A DNA stretch of 64,000 nt from the NCBI GenBank assembly GCA_028710865.1, contig JAQTUF010000004.1:1-64000 (forward strand), written 5' to 3'. The stretch comes from Candidatus Shapirobacteria bacterium. GTDB taxonomy: Bacteria; Patescibacteria; Microgenomatia; UBA12405. Position numbers and translations under genes: made by a program. Below are positions 33,320 to 43,044 of this stretch, piece by piece (the first letter of the stretch is position 1; each line of letters begins with the position of its first letter). Under the pieces are notes generated by a model, which was not told where the DNA came from, did not search any database, and worked only from the letters and a program-made list of their open reading frames with translations.

Positions 33320-34252
33320 ATGGAACAACATTCAATTCCACAACAGATATCATCCTACGAATTTAAATTGGTAGGAGAGATGACTCTAAAACAATTTTTG
33401 AAGGCAGCGGTAGGAATAATATTGGCCTTGTTGATTAATGCGACTAAGTTAATAGTCATAGTTAAATGGCCTTTAATGATTCTCTGTGGTGGTTGTGGTT
33501 TACTTTTAGCTTTTGTGCCCTTTGAGGATAGACCATTGGAAGTGTGGATAATGGCTTTTATAAAATCAATTTATTCACCAACAATTTATGTTTATAAAAA
33601 AAAGGCGGATAAAAATTGGTTGGATTTGGATTTGACTAAAATCAATACCTCGAAACCATTAGTGTTGAATAAAGCAGAAATAAAAACTGAAAATCAAGAA
33701 AAAACTAAATTAAGAGATTTTTTTCAGGTAGTGTCATTAAGACATAAAACAATAGATAAAAATGAGATGGATAAGACTGATTCAAAAATAGACATAAAAA
33801 ATGTAAAAACTGATGATGTAATTCAAAATCAAAAACCAGATGTTTTAGATTCCACTAAAACAAAGGTTGAAGTAGAAGTAAAAACTAATGATTGGCGAGA
33901 TGAAAAGGCAAACTTAGGTTTAAAATCAGAAAAGTTAGAAGCAACAGGGAAAGTCCTCTTTGGATCAATTCCAATGCCAGATATACCTGAATTACCTAAT
34001 GTGATAGTAGGGATGGCAACTAGTAATGAGGGGAAAATAGTTGATGGAGTAATTGTGGAAATTCAAGATGAACATGGAAACCCATCTAGGGTATTAAAAA
34101 CTAACTCTTTAGGACAATTTAAAATATCAACACCATTATCTAATGGAAGATACTTAATAATTGCCGAAAAGAATGGTTATATTTTTGATAGAGTCAATTT
34201 AGATTTAAATGGTCAAATCGTAGAACCAATTAGAATAATTGCTCATAATTAG
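33320..34252 (+). CDS. PrgI-family type IV secretion protein with C-terminal Ig-like domain
   Basis: Residues 1-100 match the PrgI family of Gram-positive-style conjugation systems: HSIPQQISSYEFKLVGEMTLKQF, two membrane helices (about 30-50 and 53-70) and FEDRPLEVWIMAFIKSIYSP. A polar linker (about 115-215) leads to a carboxypeptidase-regulatory-like beta domain at 225-310 (IVDGVIVEIQDEHGNP, then TNSLGQFKISTPL, then GRYLIIAEKNGY). This could reach into or bind the envelope. First gene of the secretion cluster; TAGAAT at 33308-33313 lies 6 bases before the ATG. Confidence 0.85.
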   Translation: MEQHSIPQQISSYEFKLVGEMTLKQFLKAAVGIILALLINATKLIVIVKWPLMILCGGCGLLLAFVPFEDRPLEVWIMAFIKSIYSPTIYVYKKKADKNWLDLDLTKINTSKPLVLNKAEIKTENQEKTKLRDFFQVVSLRHKTIDKNEMDKTDSKIDIKNVKTDDVIQNQKPDVLDSTKTKVEVEVKTNDWRDEKANLGLKSEKLEATGKVLFGSIPMPDIPELPNVIVGMATSNEGKIVDGVIVEIQDEHGNPSRVLKTNSLGQFKISTPLSNGRYLIIAEKNGYIFDRVNLDLNGQIVEPIRIIAHN

Positions 34253-34266
34253 GATATTATAAATAT

Positions 34267-34968
34267 ATGCCAGTTGACCCTCTTAAAATTGCAATAAAAG
34301 GAAGCACTCAGGAACACTTACCAATTGAAGATATAATTGATGATATAGTTTTACTAAAAGATGGTTCTTGTGCTGCGGTAATGCAAATTTCATCAGTAAA
34401 TTTTGATCTTTTATCAGAGACAGAACAATCAGCTATGGTGGCAGCTTATGGAGGTATATTAAATTCACTTAATTTTCCGGTTCAAATTGTAATTAGATCA
34501 AATATAAAAGATATTGGTTCATATTTAAAAAAATTAACGGAAGCGGAAAATAAACAAAATAATTCATTATTAAAAGAAAGAATAAAATTCTATCGAAAGT
34601 TTGTGGAAGAAACAGTTAAAAAAAATGATATTTTATCAAAAACTTTTTATGTGATTGTTAAATTTTCTAGTATTGAATTGGGAATAAAGGGAGGTGGAAA
34701 ACAAACGTTAAAGACAATTTTAAATATACAAAACAATAAAAATGAACTACCCTATCCAAAGGAATATATTATAGAAAAGGCAAAGGCAAACTTAGAGCCA
34801 AAAAGAGATCATTTAGTAAGGTTATTTTCTAGATTAGGATTGGATATAAAACCATTAAAAAACCAGGAATTAGTGGAACTTTTTTATAAAATATATAATG
34901 AAGAGGTAGAAAGTAATCAAAAATTGCAAAATTTGGACTTTAGTGCACCAGTAATTAATACAAAATAA
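34267..34968 (+). CDS. TraC-like N-terminal component of the secretion ATPase
   Basis: 233 residues resembling the N-terminal, non-ATPase part of TraC/VirB4 proteins: IIDDIVLLKDGSCAAVMQISSVNFDLLS (about 23-50) and a long helical middle. It lacks Walker motifs. It lies 2 bases before the VirB4-like ATPase gene, so the two products probably form one machine from a split protein. Transcribed with prgI, 14 bases upstream. Confidence 0.75.
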   Translation: MPVDPLKIAIKGSTQEHLPIEDIIDDIVLLKDGSCAAVMQISSVNFDLLSETEQSAMVAAYGGILNSLNFPVQIVIRSNIKDIGSYLKKLTEAENKQNNSLLKERIKFYRKFVEETVKKNDILSKTFYVIVKFSSIELGIKGGGKQTLKTILNIQNNKNELPYPKEYIIEKAKANLEPKRDHLVRLFSRLGLDIKPLKNQELVELFYKIYNEEVESNQKLQNLDFSAPVINTK

Positions 34969-34970
34969 AA

Positions 34971-37292
34971 ATGAAATTACTAGACAAAATATTAAAAAAA
35001 CCAGTGGTAGAAGAACAACAAACTAATGAGGGGATTAAAAATGGTAAAAGGGATTTTACTCAAGGACTGGTAACCACTAAAGATATAATTGCGCCATCAT
35101 CTTTGGAAGTCGATTTTAACTACGTTAGGATTGATAATAAATATTACAGAACCTTATTTATAGCAGCATATCCAAGATTTGTGGGAATAAATTGGCTATC
35201 ATCTTTAATAAATTTTGACGCGGCTTTGAATATTTCAATGTTTATCTATCCGACTGATGGAAAAGAAATTTTGGATGATTTAAGACGCAAGATAACTGAA
35301 ATGGAGGCAGAAATGAGCAGTGATATTCAAAGAGGTAGATTAGTTAATCCAGCAACTCAGGCAAAATTAGAGGATGCAATGAATTTACAAGCCGATTTGG
35401 TTAAAGGGGAAGAAAGATTTTTTCAATTTGGTTTATATATAACAATATCAGCGGAAACTAAGGAAGAGATAGAAAGGATTAATAAAAATCTAGAAGCAGC
35501 TTTAGGATCACTATTGATTGTCAGTAAAAGAACAACACTTCAAATGGAAGACGGATTTATAACTGGATTACCAATAGGAGATGACCGATTGAAAATGACT
35601 AGAAATATGGATACAACTTCATTAGCAACAACATTCCCATTTGTTTCATCAGATCTATCTGATGATAAGGGAATAATGTATGGAATAAATATACATAATG
35701 GATCATTGGTTATTTTTGATCGGTTTTCAATGCCAAACTACAATTCGGTGGTTTTTGCTATGGCAGGAGCAGGAAAATCTTACATGATAAAACTAGAAGT
35801 TTTAAGATCACTGATGTTGGGAACAGAAATTATTGTGATTGATCCGGAAAATGAATATCAGGATTTGGCGACAGCAGTAGGAGGACAATATATTGCTTTT
35901 GGTTATAGTGAGGCATCAAAAATAAACCCATTTGATTTGTCTCTAGTGGAAGAAGAAGGAGAAAATGCTTTAAATAGTAAAATTTTATCGATTCATAAAC
36001 TACTAAAAGTAATGTTGGGTAATATGGATCCAATTGAAGAATCAATACTAGACAAAGCAATGATGGATGCTTATAAAATGAAAGGAATTACCCCTGATCC
36101 AGCAACTCAAACACGAGAACCACCATTAATTGAAGATTTATATAAATCTTTGATTGGAATGGAGGAAGAAAAGGCTAAGAGTTTGGCAGCGAGATTAGAA
36201 AAATATATTAAAGGGTCATTTTCGGGAATATTTAATCAAAAAACAACAGTTAATTTGACTAATCAGTTTGTAGTTTTTGGAATTAAAAACCTAGAAGAAA
36301 CATTGAGACCAGTGGCAATGCATATTATTTTGGATTATATCTGGACAGTAGTTAAAAAGAATTTAAAAAAAAGAATATTAGTGGTCGATGAAGCTTGGTA
36401 TTTAATGCAATATGAAGATTCAGCAGGATTTTTGAGAGGGATTGTCAAAAGAGGTCGAAAATATTATTTGGGAGTAACAACTATTACTCAAGATGTAGAT
36501 GATTTTTTAGCAACACCATACGGGAAGGAAATTGTGACTAATAGTGCTATCCAAATTCTTTTAAGACAACATACAGCAGCAATCGATCAAATAGGAAAAG
36601 TATTTTATTTAAGCGAGGGAGAAAAACAGTTATTATTAACGGCTGATAAAGGACAAGGAATATTTTTTGCTGGACAAAATCATGTAGCAATACAGGTAAT
36701 ATCGTCTGACGATGAACATAAATTGATAACTTCAAACCCCGAAGATGTATTAAATAAGAGAAAATTAGAGGCTGAAATAAAAGCAGGGATAAAACAAAAC
36801 ACACCCACTCCAGTTGGGAAACCTAGCCTTGAAAATGAAGGGTTAAAACCGGAAATAAAGAAAAATTCTACTGTTTTAACAAAAACTGGAGTAACACCTT
36901 TTAAAAATGAACCATTTAAACCAGAAATTAAACCAATAGAACAAAAACCAGTAGAAAATATAAGAGATGTTAAACCAGAAGTAATTACTGAGGTTAAGAA
37001 TGTTGATATGACATCAGTGAAACCAATAGCAACAGAGATATCAAAACCAGAAAAATTTGAACCACCAAAACCAGAAATAATAACCATGGAGCCCAAAAAA
37101 CCAATTTTTATTAGGAATGAAGAAGTAAAAATACCTCAACCACCACAATTAAACAAAAGTGCTAAACCAGTGTTTGAACAAAATTCCTCTGTCTCAACAA
37201 ACTCAACATCTCCATTTGATAAGGAAGAAATTAAAAAAGAAGATAATAAGAAAATGGATTATGATGACTTGTTTGGCAATGGTATCGTCTAA
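34971..37292 (+). CDS. VirB4/TraC-family secretion ATPase
   Basis: Powers type IV secretion or pilus assembly at the inner membrane. The N-terminal region (about 1-250) is VirB4-like (FIAAYPRFVGINWLSSLINFDAALNISMF). Walker A is AGAGKSYMIKLEV (about 265-277), Walker B is RILVVDEAW (about 467-475), and TTITQDVDDFLAT with QILLRQ follow as in the family. The last 170 residues are a Pro/Lys/Glu-rich tail with repeated KPEI units, unlike the catalytic part and probably disordered. 773 residues is near the family size. Confidence 0.92.
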   Translation: MKLLDKILKKPVVEEQQTNEGIKNGKRDFTQGLVTTKDIIAPSSLEVDFNYVRIDNKYYRTLFIAAYPRFVGINWLSSLINFDAALNISMFIYPTDGKEILDDLRRKITEMEAEMSSDIQRGRLVNPATQAKLEDAMNLQADLVKGEERFFQFGLYITISAETKEEIERINKNLEAALGSLLIVSKRTTLQMEDGFITGLPIGDDRLKMTRNMDTTSLATTFPFVSSDLSDDKGIMYGINIHNGSLVIFDRFSMPNYNSVVFAMAGAGKSYMIKLEVLRSLMLGTEIIVIDPENEYQDLATAVGGQYIAFGYSEASKINPFDLSLVEEEGENALNSKILSIHKLLKVMLGNMDPIEESILDKAMMDAYKMKGITPDPATQTREPPLIEDLYKSLIGMEEEKAKSLAARLEKYIKGSFSGIFNQKTTVNLTNQFVVFGIKNLEETLRPVAMHIILDYIWTVVKKNLKKRILVVDEAWYLMQYEDSAGFLRGIVKRGRKYYLGVTTITQDVDDFLATPYGKEIVTNSAIQILLRQHTAAIDQIGKVFYLSEGEKQLLLTADKGQGIFFAGQNHVAIQVISSDDEHKLITSNPEDVLNKRKLEAEIKAGIKQNTPTPVGKPSLENEGLKPEIKKNSTVLTKTGVTPFKNEPFKPEIKPIEQKPVENIRDVKPEVITEVKNVDMTSVKPIATEISKPEKFEPPKPEIITMEPKKPIFIRNEEVKIPQPPQLNKSAKPVFEQNSSVSTNSTSPFDKEEIKKEDNKKMDYDDLFGNGIV

Positions 37293-37335
37293 TTAGATCA
37301 TAGATGATAAGTCGTAGATTGATTATAATTTAATA

Positions 37336-39555
37336 ATGGCGAATGTAGATGATATTAATCAAAGTAGTCCAAAAACACCTTGGGAAGCGGCTAGTCTATT
37401 AAATAAATATAGTGGCGGGATTGATGATATTTCTATAAATGGTCAATTTGGAAAGGCTATGACTGATTTGGGAATAAATTTAAAAGATTATGGTTCAATT
37501 AAAAAATTAAGAATAGCTTTAAATGAGACTATTAAAAATCAAAAAAAAATAACTAAAGATCAAATAATTCAGGATAAAAAAAAAGATGAAGAAGAGGCTG
37601 ATAAAAAAACCAGTAGTAGAGAAAGAGAGAAAATAGATAAAAAAGAAAAGATAAAAGAAGATAAAGAAAAAGCGAAGAAAGATGAAATTAAGAAAAAAAT
37701 AGAAATAGAAAAAGAAGAAGTAGCTAAAAAAGTAACTAAAGATTTGGAGGGAGATGAAAAATTAAAAAAAACACTTAAGGATGAGGTTGAAAAAATTATC
37801 AGAAATAAAGAAATTAAAACAGAACAGGAAAAAAAGAATGATTTGGTCAAAGAAATATCAAAAGTGTCAGGTAAGGCACCTGATACAGAAATGGAAGTGG
37901 CAGCTCAAGAAATTGTTAAAGCAACAAAAAATTTTGAACTAGAAAATATAAACCAGGTTAGAGAATATCGTAAAGATAGTTTAAAAGAAGAATTTGAAAA
38001 AGAAATGGTTAGGTTAAATCCTGATATTGATAAAAAAAAACTTAGCTTGGTAAGGGAACAAGCTGAAATAGTAGCAGATATTTATTATGGTGGTAGAGGG
38101 ATAGAAAATGAACGAGATTTTATTTTGGCAGGAGCAACAGGTATTGAAGGGGGAAGGTTGGAAAATGCTTATTCTGATTTGGAAGGAATGTTGGGATTTT
38201 TACAAAAAACTTCAAAACAAGTAACTAATATTTTAAAAAAATTTAATTCAATAAAGGAAAAATTAAGTGGATTAAATCAGTCAACTAGTCTGCGAGAATT
38301 TAGATCATTTGATAGATTAGTGGGAGGATTGAGTAATTCAAACATTTTTAATAGTTTTAAGTTGGGTCAAAGTAGAATTTTAACTTGGGCTGATAGACTT
38401 GATCGTTTAACTGGTGGTTGGATAAGAAGAACATTTATAAATTGGGGTGGAAAATTTATAGCCAAAATTGGAAATGAATCAATTAGGGCTTTTGCGGAAA
38501 ATAGTTTAAAAATGTTTGCTGAAAAGGGTTTTCAAGGTGGATTTAATGCAATAATGCGAGGATTTTTAAGCGGTGGAGCAAAGGCAGCGGGAACAGCAGC
38601 AGCAGGAGCGGGAACAGCAGCAGGAACAGCAGCAGGAACAGCAGCAGGAGCAGGTTTGTCAGCTACAGGATGGGGAGCCATTATAGTGGTAGCAATGGCA
38701 ATAATTAAAGCATTAAAAAAAATAGGGAAGAAAATTTATGATGGACTAAGTGGTTTAGTTGCTAATGGAAGAGGAGAAGATGAGGATACAAATAAAATAG
38801 TTAAAAAAAAGTGGGTAATAATTTTAATACCAATATTATTGATTGGTGGATGTACATTACAAAATAACAATAATACTTCTATTTTAGTTCCACCAAAAGG
38901 AGGAAATACCAGTGGTAGTAGTAATACTAGTGTTAATAATAATGGCAGTACTGATTATGAGACTATAAATAAAGGAATATTTTCAATACCAAAGTGTGAC
39001 CCAAACGATATTAATACAAACAGAAGTATTTTAAGAGATATAGCTTTGTCCGTGGAAGGAAATGTCCCTTATAGTTTAGCTTCTAATTGGTATTGTATAG
39101 GTCCATGTAATGCGTGGGGTAAACGAGATACTACAAGTACATTATGGAAAAGAATAAAACACCCATATTATGGTATGGATTGTGCCAAATTTGTAAGTTG
39201 GGTATGGTTACAATGTATAGGTAAAGAGAGAAACAACCAAACAAATGAACTAGGTGGAAGTGCTTGGTTGTCTGGAAATACAACCAGATACCCAGATCAA
39301 TGGAAAAGAATATATCCAAATACTATTGATGACCTTAAAATAGGTGATATCCTTTATAAGTTTGGCCATGCTGCTATTTATATAGGAAATGGGGAAATAA
39401 TGGAGTCAATTAGGAATAATAATAATCCTGTTGTACAACATGTTAAAGAGGTAAGTAATTATGGAGTAGTACAAAAGGAAAGAAATAAGTTTTATTATAA
39501 AGTAATTAGAATTGTTGATGTTTTTAAAAGTGAGGAGGGACAAAATGAACTTTAG
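37336..39555 (+). CDS. Large secretion-associated protein with NlpC/P60-like domain
   Basis: 739 residues built of distinct parts. Residues about 65-165 are a Lys/Glu coiled coil, and 185-400 are helical. Residues about 412-455 are a Gly/Ala/Thr hydrophobic repeat with a helix (GAIIVVAMAIIKAL), and 485-502 a membrane helix. A Ser/Asn linker leads to a C-terminal papain-like hydrolase with Cys near 616 (YYGMDCAKFVSWVW) and His near 678 (KFGHAAIYIG), as in NlpC/P60 and CHAP amidases. It probably cuts peptidoglycan for the secretion channel, the role of VirB1-type proteins. TATAAT at 37324-37329 lies 6 bases before the ATG. Confidence 0.8.
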   Translation: MANVDDINQSSPKTPWEAASLLNKYSGGIDDISINGQFGKAMTDLGINLKDYGSIKKLRIALNETIKNQKKITKDQIIQDKKKDEEEADKKTSSREREKIDKKEKIKEDKEKAKKDEIKKKIEIEKEEVAKKVTKDLEGDEKLKKTLKDEVEKIIRNKEIKTEQEKKNDLVKEISKVSGKAPDTEMEVAAQEIVKATKNFELENINQVREYRKDSLKEEFEKEMVRLNPDIDKKKLSLVREQAEIVADIYYGGRGIENERDFILAGATGIEGGRLENAYSDLEGMLGFLQKTSKQVTNILKKFNSIKEKLSGLNQSTSLREFRSFDRLVGGLSNSNIFNSFKLGQSRILTWADRLDRLTGGWIRRTFINWGGKFIAKIGNESIRAFAENSLKMFAEKGFQGGFNAIMRGFLSGGAKAAGTAAAGAGTAAGTAAGTAAGAGLSATGWGAIIVVAMAIIKALKKIGKKIYDGLSGLVANGRGEDEDTNKIVKKKWVIILIPILLIGGCTLQNNNNTSILVPPKGGNTSGSSNTSVNNNGSTDYETINKGIFSIPKCDPNDINTNRSILRDIALSVEGNVPYSLASNWYCIGPCNAWGKRDTTSTLWKRIKHPYYGMDCAKFVSWVWLQCIGKERNNQTNELGGSAWLSGNTTRYPDQWKRIYPNTIDDLKIGDILYKFGHAAIYIGNGEIMESIRNNNNPVVQHVKEVSNYGVVQKERNKFYYKVIRIVDVFKSEEGQNEL
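38590..38654. repeat. 12-base tandem repeat inside the P60-like gene
   Basis: The unit GGAACAGCAGCA occurs three times in tandem (38611-38646) and once more at 38590. It encodes a Gly-Thr-Ala-Ala repeat in the hydrophobic segment. Copy number could vary by slippage without breaking the frame. Confidence 0.8.
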
Positions 39556-40054
39556 AGAATTTTTAAAGAAATATAAATTGATTATTTTTTTAGTGATGTT
39601 AATTTTTGTTTTGGGATTTGTTAAGGTTTATTTTGGAAACAAAACTGATAATATTTCATCGGAAATAAATACGATTGAACAAAAACAAATAAATAATAAA
39701 GAAAATGATTCTAATGAAAAAGAACCAACCCCAACTGAGGTTGAAATATTAAGTAAAGAAATATTAAAACAATATGGTCAAATAAAAACAGAAGAAGAGG
39801 TGGATAATTTTTTAAAAACATTAACAGATGACCAAATAAAATTATTACCAGAAATTGATCCAGATTATTCTTTGGAATATTTATTACCTTATGAAGCCAA
39901 TACCTTTATAATTGAAAAATATTTGGACGCAAATATACTTTCGGTAAAAACAAAGGGTGATGATTTTGATAAATCAAAAGATGATTTAATGGAATGGTTA
40001 AATAAAAATGCTGAGGATCCAGAAAATATAACAATAGTTTGGGGAAAAAATTAA
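39545..40054 (+). CDS. Single-pass membrane protein, secretion cluster
   Basis: 169 residues: a basic N-terminus, one membrane helix (about 10-30, LIIFLVMLIFVLGFVKVYF), then a polar soluble domain. No family recognised. The ATG at 39545 is inside the end of the P60-like gene (11-base overlap) and has GAGGAGG upstream, so translation is coupled; it probably acts with that protein at the membrane. Its stop overlaps the convergent dnaN stop by 4 bases. Confidence 0.6.
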   Translation: MNFREFLKKYKLIIFLVMLIFVLGFVKVYFGNKTDNISSEINTIEQKQINNKENDSNEKEPTPTEVEILSKEILKQYGQIKTEEEVDNFLKTLTDDQIKLLPEIDPDYSLEYLLPYEANTFIIEKYLDANILSVKTKGDDFDKSKDDLMEWLNKNAEDPENITIVWGKN

Positions 40055-41172
40055 TCCTGAAGACGGACAGGCATAATAATGTGAGTAAAAGAAAGATCTG
40101 ATTGATCATGAAAACAAGCAGGTGAAAGGGAATCATTTAACTCAATAATAATTTCCTGACTTTTACAATTAGTTAAAAAATCGACTAAAAATTTATAATT
40201 AAAAGCAATTTCTATATTGTCACCTTCTGCTTTTGAATCAATAGTAGCCTTATTTTGACCAATTTGGGGAGCATTAGCACTTAATTCAATATTATTAGCT
40301 TTAATATTTAATTTAACAACATTAGCAGACTCTTTAGCAAAAACAGAAGCAATTTTAACAGCTTGTAAAAATTCATCTTTATTTAGAAAAACTTTAGTAG
40401 AGAAATTGTCTGGAATTATCTTTTGATAGTCGGGATACTCCCCTTCTATAAGTCGAGAAATAATCTCTATGTCGTCTAGAACGAATACAACTTGGTGTTT
40501 GTCACTCGTTAGACCTATTTTAATTTTTTGATTGTTTTTAGCGAGTTTAGTAACCTCTATTAAACTCTTGGCGGGAATTAAAAAAGTAATTGGTTTATCG
40601 GTTTTTAAATCAATAGGATTGACTAATTTAATATTTTTAAGAGATAAACGAAAACCATCAGTAGCAACAAACATTAAGTTATTATTAGTAAATTGACAAA
40701 GGATGGCGGTTAAAACCGGACGAATATCATCTATAGCAGCAGAAAAAGCTATTTGAGAAATACTTTCTAAAAGAATATTAAAATCAATATTAAAACTAGT
40801 TTTAGAATCAATTAAAGGAAATTCAGGATAATCAAGGGCTGGAATAGTAGTAAAGGTGGATTCAGTTTTTTTAGATGAAACAGATAATAGATTATTATCT
40901 GTCAAAGACATATCAATTTTCCCAGATGATAAATAGGAAATAAATTCTGTAATTTCTTTTGGAGGAACAGTAGTACTACCCTCTTTGTCTATTTTGGCAC
41001 CAATCCAATAATTAATACTTAATTCAAGATTAGTAGCAGATATTTTTAAACGACCATTATCGGTTGACAAAAGAAGATTATTTAATATAGGTAACTGATT
41101 TTTATTAGAAATAAAACGAGAGACATTGTTTAAAGCAGAGTTAAAATTTTCTTGGAGAATCGACACTTTCAT
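40051..41172 (-). CDS. dnaN: DNA polymerase III beta subunit (sliding clamp)
   Basis: Ring-shaped processivity clamp. The 373 residues hold three similar domains. MKVSILQENFNSALNNVSRFI opens domain 1, KTSFNIDFNILLESISQIAFSAA marks domain 2, and DNFSTKVFLNKDEFLQAVKIAS marks domain 3. The C-terminal VDFL...HIIMPVRL is the typical end. It lies 293 bases downstream of dnaA in the usual dnaA-dnaN order. TAATAT on the minus strand lies 6 bases before the ATG, so it has its own promoter. Confidence 0.94.
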   Translation of the reverse strand: MKVSILQENFNSALNNVSRFISNKNQLPILNNLLLSTDNGRLKISATNLELSINYWIGAKIDKEGSTTVPPKEITEFISYLSSGKIDMSLTDNNLLSVSSKKTESTFTTIPALDYPEFPLIDSKTSFNIDFNILLESISQIAFSAAIDDIRPVLTAILCQFTNNNLMFVATDGFRLSLKNIKLVNPIDLKTDKPITFLIPAKSLIEVTKLAKNNQKIKIGLTSDKHQVVFVLDDIEIISRLIEGEYPDYQKIIPDNFSTKVFLNKDEFLQAVKIASVFAKESANVVKLNIKANNIELSANAPQIGQNKATIDSKAEGDNIEIAFNYKFLVDFLTNCKSQEIIIELNDSLSPACFHDQSDLSFTHIIMPVRLQD

Positions 41173-41465
41173 TGTCTTATATTATCAAAATTTTTAGTTT
41201 ATTAAAAGATTAATAATAAATTAGTAACAGTAGTTATTAGAGATGGTTGAAAAGTGGAATTATTATTTTTTATAGCCATTTTTGGGTATTTTTTTAAATT
41301 ATTTAATAGTGGAAACAAATTTTTTGTTTTAAATTAAGGTTAAATATTAGTTTTATATCTTATAAAATTGACTTTGTTTGGGTTAATATTCGGTGGAAAA
41401 TATTTTTTTTAATGTGGATAAAAGAGTGAATAAATGTTTTTAAAATGTGAATAATTTTATAAAAG
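41173..41465. other. AT-rich gap with DnaA boxes (possible oriC part)
   Basis: A very AT-rich 293-base gap between dnaA and dnaN. It contains one perfect DnaA box in reverse, TGTGGATAA (41413-41421), and two near matches, AGTGAATAA (41425-41433) and TGTGAATAA (41446-41454), clustered next to the dnaA stop. No gene is visible in it. It could be the origin or an auxiliary DnaA-binding site. Confidence 0.55.
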
Positions 41466-42809
41466 TTAAAAATTAGTTTTTATTTGGTTGATAAGTTGGC
41501 GGATTTGTGGATTAGTGGAAAAACTTTGGTTTATTTTGTCTCGGGCATGCATAATACTAGTATGGTCGCGTCCACCTAAAAGGTGTCCAACTTCTTCTAA
41601 AGGAAGATTACCTTCTGTCAATAAAAGATAAGCGGTAATATGACGGGCTAAAACTAATTCTTTTTTACGACTTTTACCACAAAGATCACCGGTTTTAATA
41701 TTAAAATGTTTAGCACAGACAGAAATAATATGACGAGGATTTATTTTTGATGATATGTCGTTGGTAAATTGTAAATTTGGGTTGGTAAAACTTTGGACAA
41801 AGGAAAGATCTATCTCTTTTATTTTATTAGCAATTGATTGAATTGAAAGTTGTTGAATTTTACCTTCAATCTCACGAATATTTGATTCGATGTTATTGGC
41901 TAAAAAAGAGGTGGCTTCAGGAGTAATTTTAATTCCTTTTTCATCAAATTTTTGGTTGATTATAGCAATTCTCATTTCATAGTCTGGAAGTTGAATATCA
42001 ACTGTTAGTCCACCCATAAAACGAGAAACTAAACGATCTTCAAGGTGATCGATTTCACTAGGTTTACGATCGGAAGTTAAAATAACTTGTTTACCGTTCA
42101 TATGAAGAGCATTAAAGGTATGAAAAAATTCTTCTTGGGTATATTCTTTTCCAGCAATAAATTGAATATCATCAACTAAAATACAATCTAAATTACGATA
42201 TTTTTCTTTAAATTGATTCATATTTTTGGTTTTAAGTGAATTTACAAGTTCGTTCCCAAAAGTTTCAGCGGAAAAATATTTTATTTTTAGATTGGAATTA
42301 TTTTTAATAAGTTCATGGCCAATAGCTTGCATAAGGTGAGTTTTACCAACTCCTACCCCACCCCAAATAAAAAAAGGATTGTAAGAAAGACCGGGATTTT
42401 TGACAATACCTTGAGCGGCAGCATAGGCAAAATTATTACTATTACCAACAATAAGGGTATCGAAGGTATATTTAGGATGAAGAGAATTGTTTATTTGGTG
42501 TGGTTTGGCAGCGAATTCAAGTAAAGGAGCGGGGCGGTTGGGTAAAGAATTTTCTGTTTCTAAATTTTCTTGAACAATAAAGTTTAGATTATTATCGGTT
42601 TTGGTTTGATTATCAAGGGCGCCTTTAAAAATATCATAATAACGTTTGTGGTTAATATCGACTAGGTAGGAATTAGGACAAGCGAGGGTGGCAATATTAT
42701 TTTGGAGACTAATAAGTTGAGTTTTGCTGACAAATGTTTGGAAAACGGCTGGAGCTAGAACTATTTTAAGTTCTTCTTGAGTATTTTTCCAAAGTTGATT
42801 AAGATCCAT
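41466..42809 (-). CDS. dnaA: Chromosomal replication initiator DnaA
   Basis: Binds DnaA boxes and opens the origin. Domain I is short (WKNTQEELKIVLAPAVFQTFVSK). The AAA+ domain starts at YTFDTLIVGNSNNFAYAAA, with Walker A GGVGVGKTHLMQAIG and Walker B ILVDDIQFIAGK. The DNA-binding signature GGRDHTSIMHARDKI is near the C-terminus. 447 residues is normal. The start ATG follows GAGGG, itself part of a double-hairpin repeat that lies across the leader region. Confidence 0.96.
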   Translation of the reverse strand: MDLNQLWKNTQEELKIVLAPAVFQTFVSKTQLISLQNNIATLACPNSYLVDINHKRYYDIFKGALDNQTKTDNNLNFIVQENLETENSLPNRPAPLLEFAAKPHQINNSLHPKYTFDTLIVGNSNNFAYAAAQGIVKNPGLSYNPFFIWGGVGVGKTHLMQAIGHELIKNNSNLKIKYFSAETFGNELVNSLKTKNMNQFKEKYRNLDCILVDDIQFIAGKEYTQEEFFHTFNALHMNGKQVILTSDRKPSEIDHLEDRLVSRFMGGLTVDIQLPDYEMRIAIINQKFDEKGIKITPEATSFLANNIESNIREIEGKIQQLSIQSIANKIKEIDLSFVQSFTNPNLQFTNDISSKINPRHIISVCAKHFNIKTGDLCGKSRKKELVLARHITAYLLLTEGNLPLEEVGHLLGGRDHTSIMHARDKINQSFSTNPQIRQLINQIKTNF

Positions 42810-42824
42810 TATTTAAATCCCTCT

Positions 42825-42863
42825 CTCCGCTGTTGCGGAGTTTCTCCCTTTGATGAAAGAGAG
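42825..42863. repeat. GC-rich double-hairpin element upstream of dnaA
   Basis: A perfect CTCCGC-tgtt-GCGGAG hairpin (42825-42840) is followed by TCTCCCTTT...AAAGAGAGA (42843-42863). It starts 16 bases from the dnaA start codon, inside its presumed leader, and belongs to the family also found within mutM and the O-antigen ligase-like gene. Confidence 0.65.
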
Positions 42864-42930
42864 ACAAAACATAATAATTAGGCAGTAAGATGGGCAGAAA
42901 ATGGAAGTCAAAATTTGGGGGTTAGTTGAT

Positions 42931-42963
42931 TTATCCACACCAATAATAAATTAGTTTTCCACA
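42931..42963. other. DnaA boxes between dnaA and rpmH (likely oriC)
   Basis: A perfect TTATCCACA box (42931-42939) and a one-mismatch TTTTCCACA (42955-42963) lie in the dnaA-rpmH gap, the classical bacterial origin position. The gap is AT-rich. They could also serve dnaA autoregulation. Confidence 0.6.
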
Positions 42964-43044
42964 AAATGAAAGGGGATAAAAAGATCTCAGTTAGTCAGTT
43001 TTTCTGTTTATCAGATTAGATTTATTTATGGTAAAATTCAAGCT

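Noticed and set aside
36680..37096. Open frame of 138 codons antisense to the VirB4 tail
   Set aside because: It mirrors the Pro/Lys-rich low-complexity tail of a clear gene on the plus strand, and its product is only Ser/Gly/Thr/Phe-rich with no start signal.
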